A DNA stretch of 64,000 nucleotides from Combretum micranthum (lineage: Eukaryota; Streptophyta; Magnoliopsida; Myrtales; Combretaceae). A program made the translations under genes and the position numbers. The DNA lies in the NCBI GenBank assembly GCA_024138025.1, contig JAMXBD010003395.1, forward strand, positions 1 through 64,000. The letters run 5' to 3'. Shown here piece by piece: positions 10,366 to 22,860 of this stretch. The first letter of the stretch is position 1; each line of letters begins with the position of its first letter. Under the pieces are notes generated by a model that did not search any database, was not told the DNA's origin, and saw only the letters and a list, made by a program, of their open reading frames with translations.

Positions 10366-10412
10366 GGGGGGGGGGGGGGGGGTGGTGGGTGTTGGGGGTT
10401 GTGTGTGGGGGA
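10366..10412 (+). repeat. 17-G homopolymer and G-rich tract (quadruplex potential)
   Basis: Seventeen consecutive G (10366-10382), then GGTGGTGGGTGTTGGGGG and GTGTGTGGGGGAGG. At least four G-runs of three or more within ~47 bases meet the G-quadruplex pattern. The surrounding DNA is AT-rich. Confidence 0.85.
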
Positions 10413-10424
10413 GGTTAAGCAGGC

Positions 10425-11415
10425 AGCCTAGACATGGGCACGGTTTGATTCTGAACTAGAAACTAGACTAGAATTACCACCGGTGATTCCAGAATAGGAA
10501 CTGAACTGTCCCATTTGGTTCCATCGGTTCTTGGCTAGTTCCCATTAAAAAAAATAGCAATGTTGAAGTTTTGTTGCATTTGTAGCGTGTTTAGCCAAAA
10601 AAATTGAAAGCAAAGGATGAAAGTCAACCTCAACCAATTGAAAAGCTGGACCTTGAAGGTCCATTTAAATTACGATGAAGAAAAAAAAGGGTCCATTTAA
10701 ATTAAGGTTGATGGAGCTTTTTTGGAAAGGAGGAGGAAGAGGAAGTGGTCAAAAAGGTGGGTGCCTGATGAGACAGAACTAGAGAGAAAACGAAATTCAA
10801 TATTAATTGCTGTGGCCATGCCCATGCTATGGTTAGTTTGCCTTCTTTGTTTGTTTGATTACTTCCGGTAAAAGGAGTTGTAAAGACAACGTGAGAGACT
10901 AGCTAAAAAAAAAAAAAAAAAGAACAATGTGATAGTTTTGCAACTGGAAACACACAAATTAAAAATAAAAATAAATAAAACTCTAGAAAATTAAAATAAG
11001 TTAGACAAATATTTTTAGGAAAAAAAATAGTTATTCTTGAATATAGAATGAGGACATTGGTTTGTTTAACAAAATTATTACTGAATAACGAGAAGAGAAG
11101 AAGGTAGGACGAACGACATGTTAAAATATGTATATGTGGTGGCAAAATTTTTTTAACCTTTTTTTGACATTTTTTTTAATTTGTCAATGTAATTATCTTA
11201 AAAAAAAAAAAATTGGTTCTCCGGTTCTAAAACTGGACTGAGAACCAGCAAATCTCTAAGAACTAGACTGAGACGAGGTTTCTCGATTTTAGTTCTGGTT
11301 CCAACTGCCCGTCAGAAGCCGAAGGAAGGTAAGGATGACATCATTGAAACTGATGGTTCCAGTTTTGGTTCAGGCTGATTCTGAACAGGTGCAGACCACT
11401 AGCCCAGCCACCCTT
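10425..11415. mobile_element. Candidate non-autonomous hAT-like element
   Basis: The left side has TGGGCACGGTTTGATTCTG followed by GGTTCC/GAACC motifs. The right side has CCGGTTC, GGTTCCAACTGCCCGTC and further GGTTC repeats, partly inverted relative to the left. Plant hAT MITEs often begin near GGGTGGGCA and carry such motifs. There is no coding capacity and the exact ends and target duplication were not resolved, so this is tentative. A poly-A run lies at 10905-10921. Confidence 0.3.
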
Positions 11416-13014
11416 GAGGCTCTTCAAAGGGGGCTACCTCTCATCAAGAAAAACTAAAATGAAAAAGGGACCAAAAAACAAGTTGGAGGAATTTTTTTCC
11501 TTCTTTAAATAAAAAAGAAAGGAGAATAGATGAATCTTCCAAGAAAAGCTAAGATGGTTTTCTCAAAATAAGAGAGCATAGTTCTCACTCGAGAATAGAG
11601 GATTCTTTTCCAAGCATTGCTTTTAATGCAAGATTGATGAGTAGTAAGCAGAAAATTAGTAAAAAAATAGAGAAGGCCAATGGAGACAATGATGGACCAA
11701 AAAGATGATAGGGAAGAGAACCTTGACAAAATTATACAAGTTCTATGTGATAAGAAACTAAAGCCATCTTATATTGACACACACATCAAAGAGCTCCAGC
11801 ACCATCTTTTAAATAAATTAAACCTTCTTTTGACACATTCAAATATTCTGCTGTAAAGAGTTATTTGCAACTGAATAAGCATGCAACCTCTTCAAACATG
11901 ATTTACGCTGTGCTGGTCTTTCAACTTCGTTGAATTATACGTAGCTGCAAAAATACTGCAAGTAGAAAAATTCACCAATAAAACAGAGCAAATATATATG
12001 AAATTTTACCATGTCTTTTCATGGTATAATGTTGCACCTTGTCCACGTAATTTAATATAAAGTAAGCCATTAAGGCATACACCTCCTTCGGTCCATGTTA
12101 TTGTAGCAAGAAGCATCTGGACAACCCACGAGATCATTCATGAATTATGTTCAACTCCTCTCATGGTCCATAGAGCAGACAATCAAATCATCCAACAGAC
12201 TAGGGATTATCAGAAGGTCCTCATTAAGATGACAAAACTGATTATCCGATGTCCAAATATCGTAGTAAGCCTAATATTTGATCTCACAAGTCACACATCA
12301 TACACGCAACTCTTGTCAAAAATGACATTTCACATTTCATATACATCAATTCTCCACAGTTCTATACAGCGTCCTCTCTTGTATACATGCTGTCACGATT
12401 GGTTAGTTCCATCAGTCAAACAATATGAGAAAAATAAGTTATACCCAAGGATGGCACATGCTCACAAGTAGTCCTTCCTTTCAAAAGTTCGTACAAACAT
12501 CACAACAAGAGAAGCATCTAAGCAGCCAGATTTCAGCTTTTCCTAAGCTGTAGCACTGGCATGTCTGTCGCATGACTACTTTATGTTTTTGGTTTGTGTG
12601 TGAACAAAATTGTTATAGTCTAGGTATGCTTGTTCTGAATTATGTGAATAGTGGCATGTAGTTATAGTCTTACTGCAAGGTGTCGCGGTAGTTATTGGGG
12701 TGTAGTTGTGTATCTACTTTTATGGAGTTGTGGTTGTATGTCATGGAGGAAATTAAGGACTGGTAGTTTTGAAAACTGCACCTATACCTTTTAAAAGTGC
12801 ACTTAAGACAAACTGAACTCAACCCATTAAGCTGCTTTCCCTGTTGTGACACTTGCACACATTTTTGAAAGGGATGAATACTTGTGAGCATGGCCAATCC
12901 TCACTTGTAACAAAATATTAAACAAAGTCGGCTTCCCAAGCCACAAGCAATCAACCCTAGGAAAATTCTGGTCAGTTGTGTAATCAGAAATTCAGGTAAA
13001 CTTTTGTTGTATAA
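11416..13014. other. Region downstream of OPA3-like gene
   Basis: No protein recognised on either strand; short frames here look random. The part nearest 13014 (roughly 12500-13014) is the likely 3-prime UTR of the minus-strand OPA3-like gene. Confidence 0.5.
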
Positions 13015-15525
13015 TTAAGGTTTTGCTTTTCCATCATCAGTTGTATGTGCATGCTTGAAATTGAAAATCGCTGAAAGCCCACGCCCTTTTGCAAGTTGCT
13101 CAAGCTCTTCAATTTGGTGTTTAAGCAGCTCGATTTCTCTAGCTAGTTCTTCATCCCTTTGCTTTATAGCCTAAAACAAAGCACATAATTGTCAATGTAA
13201 GACCTAAGCATGTAGAATACTTAACTATACAACTATGCCCAATTACTCACATGCTAACACTCAAGATTACACAAATCAACTTAAATCCGTACTGCACTAG
13301 GAAAGGAGTTCTTCTGTTTCTTATTCTGCTAGCTTTTGACTTGGAACAAGATTTTCACATCACAAGGTATATTATCAGGTGCTGCTTATAAAAAACTGAG
13401 GCAAATCTAAAGCAGCATGGTGAAGGATGACGAAAGAAGACAATAGAACTACATACTCATTTTTCAAAAAAGTGGAGTAATTGTCATGTGGAAACTTCTG
13501 GTGTTCTGAAATGTAAGCTCATGCACTGAAGTCGGATTAATGAGTAAAATGGATGAAGCTTTACCTCTACATGATCTTTCAATGGGTGCCAGTCTATTTT
13601 ATTAGAAAAACAAAGTGGTAACAGCTTTGTCTTTGTCACAAGATGTCTCTTGTAACAGCACCCATGTCTTATTTGACTGAGCATATGCTTACTAGGAAGA
13701 CCCTTTTATGACAACAAATTTCATCTAAAGTTGTATAGCTCCATAAGATGCAAATTGGTAGTAGAGATAAGGAATGATAATCCAAAAAGTACCTCTATTT
13801 CTTGTTTCCGCTCTTCCTCTTTTCTAGCTTCTGATCTAGCACTTCTTTGCACTTCAAAAATGAGACCAGAAACAGCAACCTGGTAGTAAAACAGGAAAAG
13901 ACGCATCATTCTTCTATCATTTCAGCATTAATGTCAGATTAAACTTTATTGTCAATAAAGGCACATGGACTCCAATAACATATGTGCTAAATATGAAATG
14001 CAACAGTAAGTGTATCTGCTGGAATAAACAAACCTATGTCTTCTAAGACCGCTTTCATATTAACTTACTGACACAACTAGTTTTTTGTCATCGCTTATAA
14101 CAGCAAGCTGTAAATCCCTTGTTCAGAGGCAAAATTCCCGAAACCATATGACAATGACATGCAAAGTCCTAGAACTATAAACAGCTACAATTGCAAGCAC
14201 CGATTCAAGATGTTGCTTGGGTCTAATATTAGCAAGGAAACAAATATAGTAAAAATGCATGAAATTAGATGATACCGAGAACACAAAGACTTCACCAACA
14301 AGATCAGCAGCTGCTTGAACAGCTTTCTCCTCATTCAAAGGACGTATGGCAACATCAGTTGCATGGCCATATATCCGTCTTTGCATTTGCGTAGTAAATC
14401 TATGATTTGCCTGGTAAATAAGAAAGCAAACTAATCACTAAGCAGAAATCTAAAACCAGACAGGCAAACTCAAGTGAGTTTGATGACAAAGAAAAATTTA
14501 ACTTCAAGGTGCCCAGCTGGTTTATGAAAACCCTTTCCACATATTTGCTAAAGAGTATGTATATATGATATATTTAATTTCTGGGTTAAGTATATAGACC
14601 TAGTCATTGGCCAGTTCTGTTCCAATTGTTTACCCAATTAAAAGATACAAGGACAAATCAGTTCAAGAGCCGGAACCTGGAAATGGACCGACCTGGTGGT
14701 TCCATTAGACACCTAATGTAACTGTAAGTGCACACATCAACCACAACATTTGGCCACAGACCGCCAACTTCAGTTTTGAAATGCCACCCCTTAAGGGCTT
14801 AAAAAGACAATCTTTCACTTTCTCTAATAATGCTGACACACTTTATGAAAACAAAATTAAAGGAATGGAAAGGTGAAATTTTTCTTTATCCGGCATCTTA
14901 GCAAGTACGTTTGGGCATCATAAACAGTTTATGTATTAAACATTCATAATAGATGGTTGTTGGTAGCTGATGGAAATGCCGGATGAGCCCGAAGAACTTT
15001 GTACTGCACCGTACTATACTAACTTGGGGGAAAACAAACGAAAGTATGGGGTACAAAGGCACCGCAATTTGCTTGACGATTGAAAAATGGAGGACATTTA
15101 TTAAGTACCCATTTCACGAAACAACAAGTCCATGAAAAAGCGATCAAATTTATTGCTTTTGGCCCCTTTAAAAGTGCTCGATGCCATTTAACTAGAAGGG
15201 AAAAAAAACACAGTTGGGAATTTCGAGTAGGATTAGGGTTTTTGGATCCTGGTCATGGTGAACTATACTCTATGCATCATTATCAAAGATGAGGTCATAA
15301 AATGCGACCATCAAATTAAAGATTCAGCAGCAGCAAAACTCGTATATTGAAAAATAAAAAATGAAAAAGACGAAGAGAGAGAGAGAGAGAGAGAACCTGG
15401 GCAAATTCGATGATAAACTGACGGAATTTGGAGTGGACAGCAGCTTGTTTCTTGATGCGATTAGCAATGGGTTTGCAGAACGTTTTTAGAGCTAATGTTC
15501 CCAATTTCACTACTGGAAGTATCAT
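13015..15525 (-). CDS. OPA3: OPA3-like protein (optic atrophy 3 homolog)
   Basis: Complete four-exon gene; join complement 15397-15525, 14276-14410, 13793-13879, 13015-13170, giving 168 aa and TAA. All introns are GT-AG and phase 0 (986, 396 and 622 bp). The start MILPVVKLGTLALKTFCKPI is the invariant OPA3 N terminus, which in the family directs the protein to mitochondria. Residues 54-88 (RRIYGHATDVAIRPLNEEKA onward) are the conserved core. Residues ~81-98 (GEVFVFSVAVSGLIFEV) form a hydrophobic membrane-associating segment. Residues ~99-147 (KEEERKQEIE, then EELAREIELLKHQIEELEQL) predict a coiled coil. Animal OPA3 acts at the mitochondrial membrane in morphology and lipid homeostasis; the plant role is little known. 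Length is normal for plants and no frame damage is seen, so it is probably functional. Confidence 0.93.
15373..15394. repeat. (GA)n microsatellite in OPA3-like intron 1
   Basis: Eleven GA/AG repeats directly after the exon 1 donor; on the coding strand a CT tract starting three bases into the intron. Confidence 0.9.
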
Positions 15526-16764
15526 GTCTCTCTACCTTTGTCCAGGTTGAGTTTTTACCTAGGTGTAGATTTTTAATTCTATACAAATATGTATTGTCAT
15601 GACAACAAATGTCACCGCGGAATCTTTTGTCACTATGCCCGCCGCCCCCATCAAGGAAAAAGGAAAATAATATTTAATTTATTTTTAAAAAATTATAAAA
15701 CTACCACCGATCGTAATTTAAGGTAAATTAATCTCTTTTATTGAAAAGACGAGATCATAAGTACTTTGCCTCATCTCTCCAACGAGGTCAATCTCTTCAA
15801 AAGACAAGGTAGAAATAGATGGAGCTACCTTGTTTCTCCTCGTCTCTTCAAGAGATAAGATCGACAAACACATTTCCCGATCGTCTTCTTCTTCTTTGTC
15901 ATTCCGTAACTGTTAAAAAAAAAGAGAAAGAAATCCCTAATTCCTCTCATAAACTCTAACCCTAATTGCTCCATTGTAGCACTGATTTTCATCACATTAC
16001 CTAATTATCTTGGTTAAATTTCGATCAGTAGGTGTTATAAAGACATTGGTTTTTGAAAAAATCAAGCAATTCGTGCAAAAAACAAGTAGACGCACCAAAC
16101 TCCATAAGTAAGATTCTTAAAATTTGCGCTTAATTTGTCCACGATTATTGATATTGCATTGCAGATTGGTTAAATTGGATGGTTTGTTTCATTACGATCT
16201 AGAATTGGTTATATTTAAGTTAACTGCAAGTCAAATGTGTGGTATCCTCGTGGTTAATTTATTGCTTCCACTAGTTAAATTCGTTATTCTTATGGCCGAT
16301 GCATTTTGATATGAGTTAATTAGGGTTTTTCCATACATGGAAAATTTAGGGATTTTGTACTACAATTAAGGCTTTGAGATTGTGAAGTGCAATATGGGCG
16401 TTTATTTATACTTGCAACAAATAAGGCTAATTGGACTCGTATTGACATTCCAACGTGGTACCCTTTCCCAAGACTTATTAGAAAAAGGTTTATGCCTAGG
16501 GAAAAAGCTTCTAGAATGAGATGGATATTCAAGAGGGTCTATCAGGTTACTCATGCGATTCGTGTGGGTAGACATGGCACAACATTAGTAGTTGTCTAAA
16601 TACGCGAGTAGCTAATAGGACTATTATGAACCAGTCGAATCGTAGTGGTATTGTATTGTTCATCTGATTTTTTTACTGTACTAACATTATTTACTTTATT
16701 TGTTGTTTGCTTCATTTGATACTTATGCCTTTGCTAACACTATTTACTTCTTTCTATCTTACAG
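15526..16764. other. OPA3-like upstream region and 5-prime flank of PMD pseudogene
   Basis: The part next to 15526 is the likely OPA3-like promoter/5-prime UTR; no clear TATA box was chosen. An imperfect inverted repeat around TCTCTT...GAAAAGACGAG lies at about 15731-15757 and 15836-15862. Open frames at 16124-16599 have no recognisable family. CTTACAG directly before the ATG at 16765 looks like a splice acceptor ending a 5-prime UTR intron of the following pseudogene. Confidence 0.45.
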
Positions 16765-18490
16765 ATGGATCCAGGATCGATAGATGACTCCATACTTACA
16801 AGGTAGCCTATTCATAAATCAAAGCTGGCATGGAAGGGACAGGTAAGATCATTTCCTCACCCCATTACTTAGAACATTTATAGAATGTTTCTCATGGAAT
16901 TATTTTCAAATGCAGGAGCATGTCGTATTACACAATCGTCGGAGAGAGGCGAAGCTAAGGTGGTAGGCTGGCATGCCTTCACTTGTAGACAATCGACTTG
17001 TTTCATTCTTATCATATGTTGGCTTCATACGTGCCGCACATATTCCATTTATTCAACTAGACTGACACCTGATTACTGCTATAGTCGAGAGATGGCTACC
17101 CATGACCCATACATTTCACATACTAACGAGGGAGTGGATAGTGATATTATAGGATGTTGCAACACTTACCGGCATTCCCATCGATGGGCATGCAGTTATC
17201 GGTATGGCGTGGAAGGATTGGCCAGGGTTATGTGACCACTTACTAGCAGTTAAACCCGTGTCCGTCATGAATATTGATGGTGGTTGCTTGAAGATGTCAT
17301 GGTTGGATGCATACTTTAGAGTATTACCTAATCATGTAGATGATATTACTATCCGATGCCATGCCAAGGTCTACATTCTATTACTGCTAAGGGGGTTTAT
17401 TGTTAGGGATAAATCATCCAATCTGGTTCATGTCATGTACCTGTACCTGCTTAAGGACTTCGAGAGAGCTGGCTAATATGCATGGGAAACAACTTGCTTG
17501 GCATGGCTATACAGGTAGCTATGCATGACTTCCCACATTGATACGAGTGACATAGTAGGACTCCTTATAATTCTACAGATCTAGGCTTGGGAGGACTTCC
17601 CACACATTACCCCTTAAGTCGATAGATCACAGCAGTTACCAAGGGGCTCTCTCTCATCAGTTACTAGGACACTACCTTTGAAGTCACTTGACCCCCCACA
17701 GATTTGTTGTTTGAGTATAAGGGATGTTTTGATCGATAGGTCCCTAGACATGTATGGTTTTATATGTCCTATTTGTTTATATATACACAATTTCATTAAT
17801 TTTACTTATATATATCTTACTTTTTTCTTTAATAGGATGTTTAGGACCCGTACTCTGCTATTATAGGTTCCATGCCTGAGTACTGTAGGGCTAGCAGGGC
17901 TGTACGACGTGCACAGGTTTCTCTAATTTGCTTTCACATTGTCGAGCACTACTATCCAAATAGGGTGCTCATATAGTTTGGTGGATTCTAAGTGATCCCA
18001 AATCCCCTATCTAATATGAGAGTATTACATTAGCCTGACTTACGAGGACATTCCAAGTAGAACTAAGCAGCAATGCATGTTAGGTGGGTAGTAGGGTGGG
18101 ATGCCAGGCGCGATCGCATTATATAGATGTCAGATATCCTCGTTAATATATCTGGAGATTATTTTGATTGGTATCATGCAATCATTAAATATTAGATTAG
18201 TCGTACGAGGGCCATTATACTATATATGGTAAATTCAGTTATTACATAAGATATATGGATGTATATTAGATTCGTTATTTCTTGATCTACATGTGTACTC
18301 TTAATTGAAGGCAGATTTTATTTACCAGGTCTCTGACATGCCACATGAAGACACTCCTGACAGTGTACGATATGTTATTCGTATAGTGAATGAGTTCATG
18401 AGACTTCATATCGATGATCCAACATTAGGCCCTGCACTTGATGTCATTGGTGGTGAAGATGACCCACAGCTTCAACCCCAGCTAGTATAG
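16765..18490 (+). pseudogene. Plant mobile domain (PMD, MAIN-like) pseudogene
   Basis: MDPGSIDDSIL opens at 16765. An intron of 73 bp (16843-16915, GT-AG) follows, then the PMD core: AGMPSLVDNRLVSFLSYVGF, HLITAIVERWLPMTHTFHIL, LTGIPIDGHAVIGMAWKDWP and LKMSWLDAYFRVLPNHVDD. After 17500 come YLYLLKDFERAG, LIILQIWAWEDFPHI, SMPEYCRASRAVRRAQVSL and HIVEHYYPNRVLIQFG, ending near 18490 with a DVIGGEDDPQ tail. PMD proteins occur as MAIN/MAIL1 gene-silencing and genome-stability factors in plants and as passengers of MuDR and Ty3 elements. In-frame stops fall at 16803, 16964, 17069 and 17149, and later parts shift frame, so it is dead. It is probably a transposon-borne copy, but no MURA transposase was found next to it. 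Confidence 0.82.
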
Positions 18491-18527
18491 AGACATAGAC
18501 CTAAGGAGAGGCATGGGCAGGGATAAA

Positions 18528-18561
18528 GGCGAGGGCGAGGGCGAGGGCGAGGGCGGGGGCG
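18528..18561. repeat. (GGCGAG)n hexanucleotide repeat
   Basis: Five to six copies of GGCGAG/GGCGGG. In the reading frame of the PMD pseudogene tail this encodes Arg-Gly repeats, so it is probably the former RG-rich C terminus. Confidence 0.8.
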
Positions 18562-18599
18562 AAACTGATACAAAGCTATAGATATTGGAGACTCAAATG

Positions 18600-19546
18600 T
18601 ATAATATTATATATAATTAATTTTTTATAAAAATATATAAAAGGCTAAGGTGTTAAATGTTAAAACTCAAATGTAATCACTATTAATTTTTATTGCATTC
18701 TTTTTCTTCTTGGTAAATCACTTTCCAATTCCAGTTTCCGCCTTCGTCTTCTATCTTCATCTTCATCTGGTTATTGACTCATTATCTTTGTTGGTTATCG
18801 TTATCTTCACTAGTCGTCGTCGTCTTCGTTGGTCATCGTGTTCGTATTGTTCTCCTTTTGTAGCTATCATGCCTCTTTAAGGATGAGGATTTTTTATATT
18901 TTGTTTATTATCAATTTTTTTTTCCTTCTTCTTTTTTCCATATGAACAACTCATAATGTCAGCTTTACGAACTTTTTTAAACAAGTGAGCTGGTACAAAT
19001 TTGAGGTGACTGTTGACTCTCCAAAAGATATAAGGCTTGTATCCTTCTTGAATCATAGTAGATATACCTCCAAAAGATATAAGGCTAAGTTGTTTCTCTG
19101 CACTCTCTGACCATTTTCATTTTCTTTTTTTATTAGTGTGACTATTTTGTATGAGTCCATACGTATCTATTTCAGGAATTTCTAGGCACTGGCTTTTAGC
19201 ATATCGATAAACTAGCTTGGTTAGGATTTTACAATCAAAAAAAGAATTTTTCTTAAAAATAGGATCTGATTTCATAATAAAACAAGTTTTAATAGCATGT
19301 AACTTTGGTTTAATTTTGTATGGACCAACTAGAAATATGGTTAACTGCAACTTTTAGTTAATCATTATGCCAAAAGGTTAAAAATAGAAAATTGAAAATA
19401 TTAACCACAAAAAATGGTTAACCATTAAGACGGTTAACTGCTAATAATGGACTGGTTTAGATTTGGTATTTTAAAAAATCGATTGTAATGATTAGGTTCA
19501 AAAATTGGGATCATGGACCGGTTAATCGGTCCATGCCCACCCCTAG
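18600..19546. mobile_element. Candidate non-autonomous hAT-like element, right end resolved
   Basis: The right end reads GGACCGGTTAATCGGTCC (a near-perfect palindrome at about 19515-19532) and then ATGCCCACCCCTAG, the complement of the TAGGGGTGGGCAT terminus common in plant hAT MITEs. Internal GGTTAACTG/GGTTAACC motifs repeat at 19340-19440. The left end was not found. Directly to the right, at 19546, DNA resumes that is homologous to 34650, which supports an insertion boundary. Confidence 0.4.
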
Positions 19547-20071
19547 TCCCTGGTCTTCCTAATCACACCCTGCCAATTGAAGAATAACCTACTTGATGAC
19601 TTATAGAATTATCAATACTAAGTTTGACCATCCTTTTTGTTAGACCAAGTTCAAGTTGTTCAATAATAGAAAGCACTAGTCTTGTTTATTTCGTTATTTA
19701 TTTATTTTATTATACACATAAAATTCAAAAAATTTCCATTTGACCTATCTATGCGTAGGGGTATTTTTAATATATATATATATATTTTATAAAAAATAAT
19801 TATTTCTCTGTGAAGAGAAAAAATATGGATTTTTTATTTATTTCATGTTATATGGAATAGATATTGCTCGTGGTAGAATTTTTTACAAACCAAATAAGAA
19901 AATTTTTATTCTGCAATAATAAATAAAATACCAATTCCATTCATATCAATCAAACCCAAAGTTATTGAAAATGTTTTTGGTTTTTACCTGGTCATACAAG
20001 CCTCAATATCCATACTCTCTTATGTTTTTTATTCCTATCTATTTATACATGCCATATGGTGAAGCCTATAT

Positions 20072-20113
<42 letters not shown>

Positions 20114-22860
20114 AGATTAACAAAGGATAATTCTTTTTTTTTTTTTTTTAAGATGATAGTTCATTTAAATCTAGTATAATAACTCCTATGTTGAGCTTGA
20201 GACATCTTAATTTTTAAAAATGAAATTTGAGTTTCATATCCATCTCAAGAAGTAGCTCCTTGTTCAAATTGAGTATAAATGTCAAGAAGAAATAACTCTT
20301 GTCTACTATTTAAACAATTTTGATACAAAGACAAGGCTTACCCAATTTCTCTCACAAAATATTTGATAAAAAGAAATCGATTTCATATCCCATTTTAATT
20401 TAAAAATCCAACATTTATTGAGAGTTAGCTTGGATAAAAAAGAACCCCCACCTATCATTTATCTATTTATTTATTCTCCTTCTAATAATCAAACATAATT
20501 TTGTATTTATGCCATTTCAAAGTTTGTAAACTCCCTTCTCTTTCATCCATTTGTAGCTTGTCATTAATTCTTCCCACAAATGAGAAGAAGATGGTAAGGG
20601 TATGCAACAATTATCTCTCAATATGTTGTTATATTTAGCTTTCAGTAAATTTGTCATAAAACTTTCCTACTTTTGAATTCTCATGACAAGCCTTATTTTT
20701 AGTGATTTGTTCATCTTATGGATAGTTTATGAAGCTAATTGGTTGACTTGCATATGATATGTTAGTAATACATTGGTTTAATAAGATTTGTCCTACTGGC
20801 TATACTTAATTATTGTCCATCCTATGCAGCTTCTTTTAAATCTATTCTATGAGGAAGTTGGATTACGAGGTTTTAATTAATCCTTTACCTAGGAAAAAAC
20901 CTACATGTCTACCAAACTAAAGGCCTTTTTGAATCATTATTCCAACTAGAAGTCCTAATAGTTGCAAAATGTTGAAATTATCCTCCACATAGTGTTTACT
21001 GATTCAAGGGAAGCTTTGGATATCAAAATGAAATCATTAGTGAAGAGATGGCTGAAAAATTGATCCTTTAATCTTAAGTAATGCCCAATTTCAATGTGAA
21101 CTTCTTGCCAAACAATTTAGATAAGAAATTCAAGAAACAAAATATAAACAAAAATAAGATTAGATCACTTTGTCAAACACCCTAACTTGATTGAAAAGTA
21201 ATTAAAGGAAATCAGGCGCATTTGGATTGTAGGATTTTTATCCGTGTCGGATCTGTATTAATTATCAATATCAGATTGGTATCGGTTCAAAATTGGTTCA
21301 GATTGATTAGTTTATGAGTAAAACTGTCAGTTTTTCATTATTATCGAATCTATATTAGTTCAGTTTCAAAACGATACCAAAATGATACCAAATCAACGAT
21401 CCAAACAACCATAAACCAATAATTTAGTAAAGTTTAAGATAAACAAATTAATTAATTGTATTAAGCATCTGGGAAAATTTAGGCTTTATAAAGCCTAGTA
21501 AATAACATCTCATTCAAAACTATAATAAACTTTTTCTAACTCTAGCTTCATTATCATTCAATCCTTAGCTCCTTTCTTGCTATGATAGTTACAGAGAATC
21601 TTATTTAATAAAAAGGTTAACCAGAAGTCTCAACGTTTGGGGACAAGTTCATTTAAGGTCTCATAATTTGAGTGATTAAAGAAATGTCCTAATGTTTGAA
21701 GAAGTGGGTCAATTTAAGTCCTTAAAGACACATGTCAACAAGAAAAAAGTCTTTCAAGTTTTGATTAAATATTCTCTTCTATTGACATGTGTTATTGGGG
21801 ACCGAAATTGACTAAATTCTTTAAATATTGGGACCTTAAATGAACTTACCATAAACGTTGAAATCTCTTTTTAACCACTTAAAACCTTATGACCTTAAAT
21901 GAACTTACCCCAAAATGATAAGACCTTCTGGTGTAATCCACCATTTAATAAAATGATATTATTTGCAAGCTTCCTCTTAACAAGATGTTTATGATAATTT
22001 TATTAATCTCAATACATAATCCAACAAGTCAGTATTGCTTGACATAATATGCACCAATCTAATTCAGTATCAAAACTGATAAGGTATGATTCAGCTATAT
22101 GAAGATTTAAGTAGTATAAAAAACTTATAAGATATGATCTTTTGAAGAAATATTAAATATATCTTAGCACTCTAAAAAATTGCATATGCAAATCATCTCT
22201 AATAGAAGCATTTTGAAGTCTCATTCTTAGAAGAGCCCCACATATTTAGTTTTGAGTTGATCTTATCGAAGAACCTAGGATTGTTCACTAGCAGATGACA
22301 CATTCGTGATGCATGTGTAAATATGATTTTAATTTTTATTCAAATTTTTTATTAGATGGAGTTATATTTTAAAAACCAAATAAGAAGAAGAAAAAAAATA
22401 TAAACAAAAAGCTATCTCTATAATTTTGCATTTGTAGTATATTAATGGGTATTTATGCTACTATGCACTTCAATAGTACACACATGATGTGATTATTTTG
22501 CATAGTATTACAAAAATTAGTTTACTTTATTATAAAAAGATATTTAAACATACTCATATCACACAAAAATAATTTATTAAAAAAATACTTGTATGCCAAT
22601 ACATGAATTTACCCTAATCTTAGCATAAATAAATAGACTAAATTAAAATAACATAAATATAAGAAAACACATGTTATATGCAAGTTCTTTTACTTAGTAT
22701 CAAAATAGATAATATAACTAATTCCTAGCCTTTTAAAATCTGAAAAAAACAAAAGAACTTTCAATAGTCCTATAAACTTATTCATTTACAAGAAAACAAG
22801 CTTTTAGAAACATAAATTTTGCGATAGAAAATTGGTAAGATAAGTTATATTTCTACATAT
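19546..22860. other. AT-rich non-coding region with start of duplicated segment A
   Basis: 19546-19760 is a diverged direct copy of about 34650-34850. The rest has no gene signal on either strand. Small inverted and direct repeats around CCTTAAATGAACTTACC occur near 21650-21910. It contains a TG microsatellite. Confidence 0.5.
20071..20106. repeat. (GT)n microsatellite
   Basis: About 18 uninterrupted GT units, seen directly. Confidence 0.95.

Noticed and set aside
12163..12471. 102-codon frame downstream of the OPA3-like gene
   Set aside because: No recognisable family, no splice context; probably chance in the 3-prime flank.
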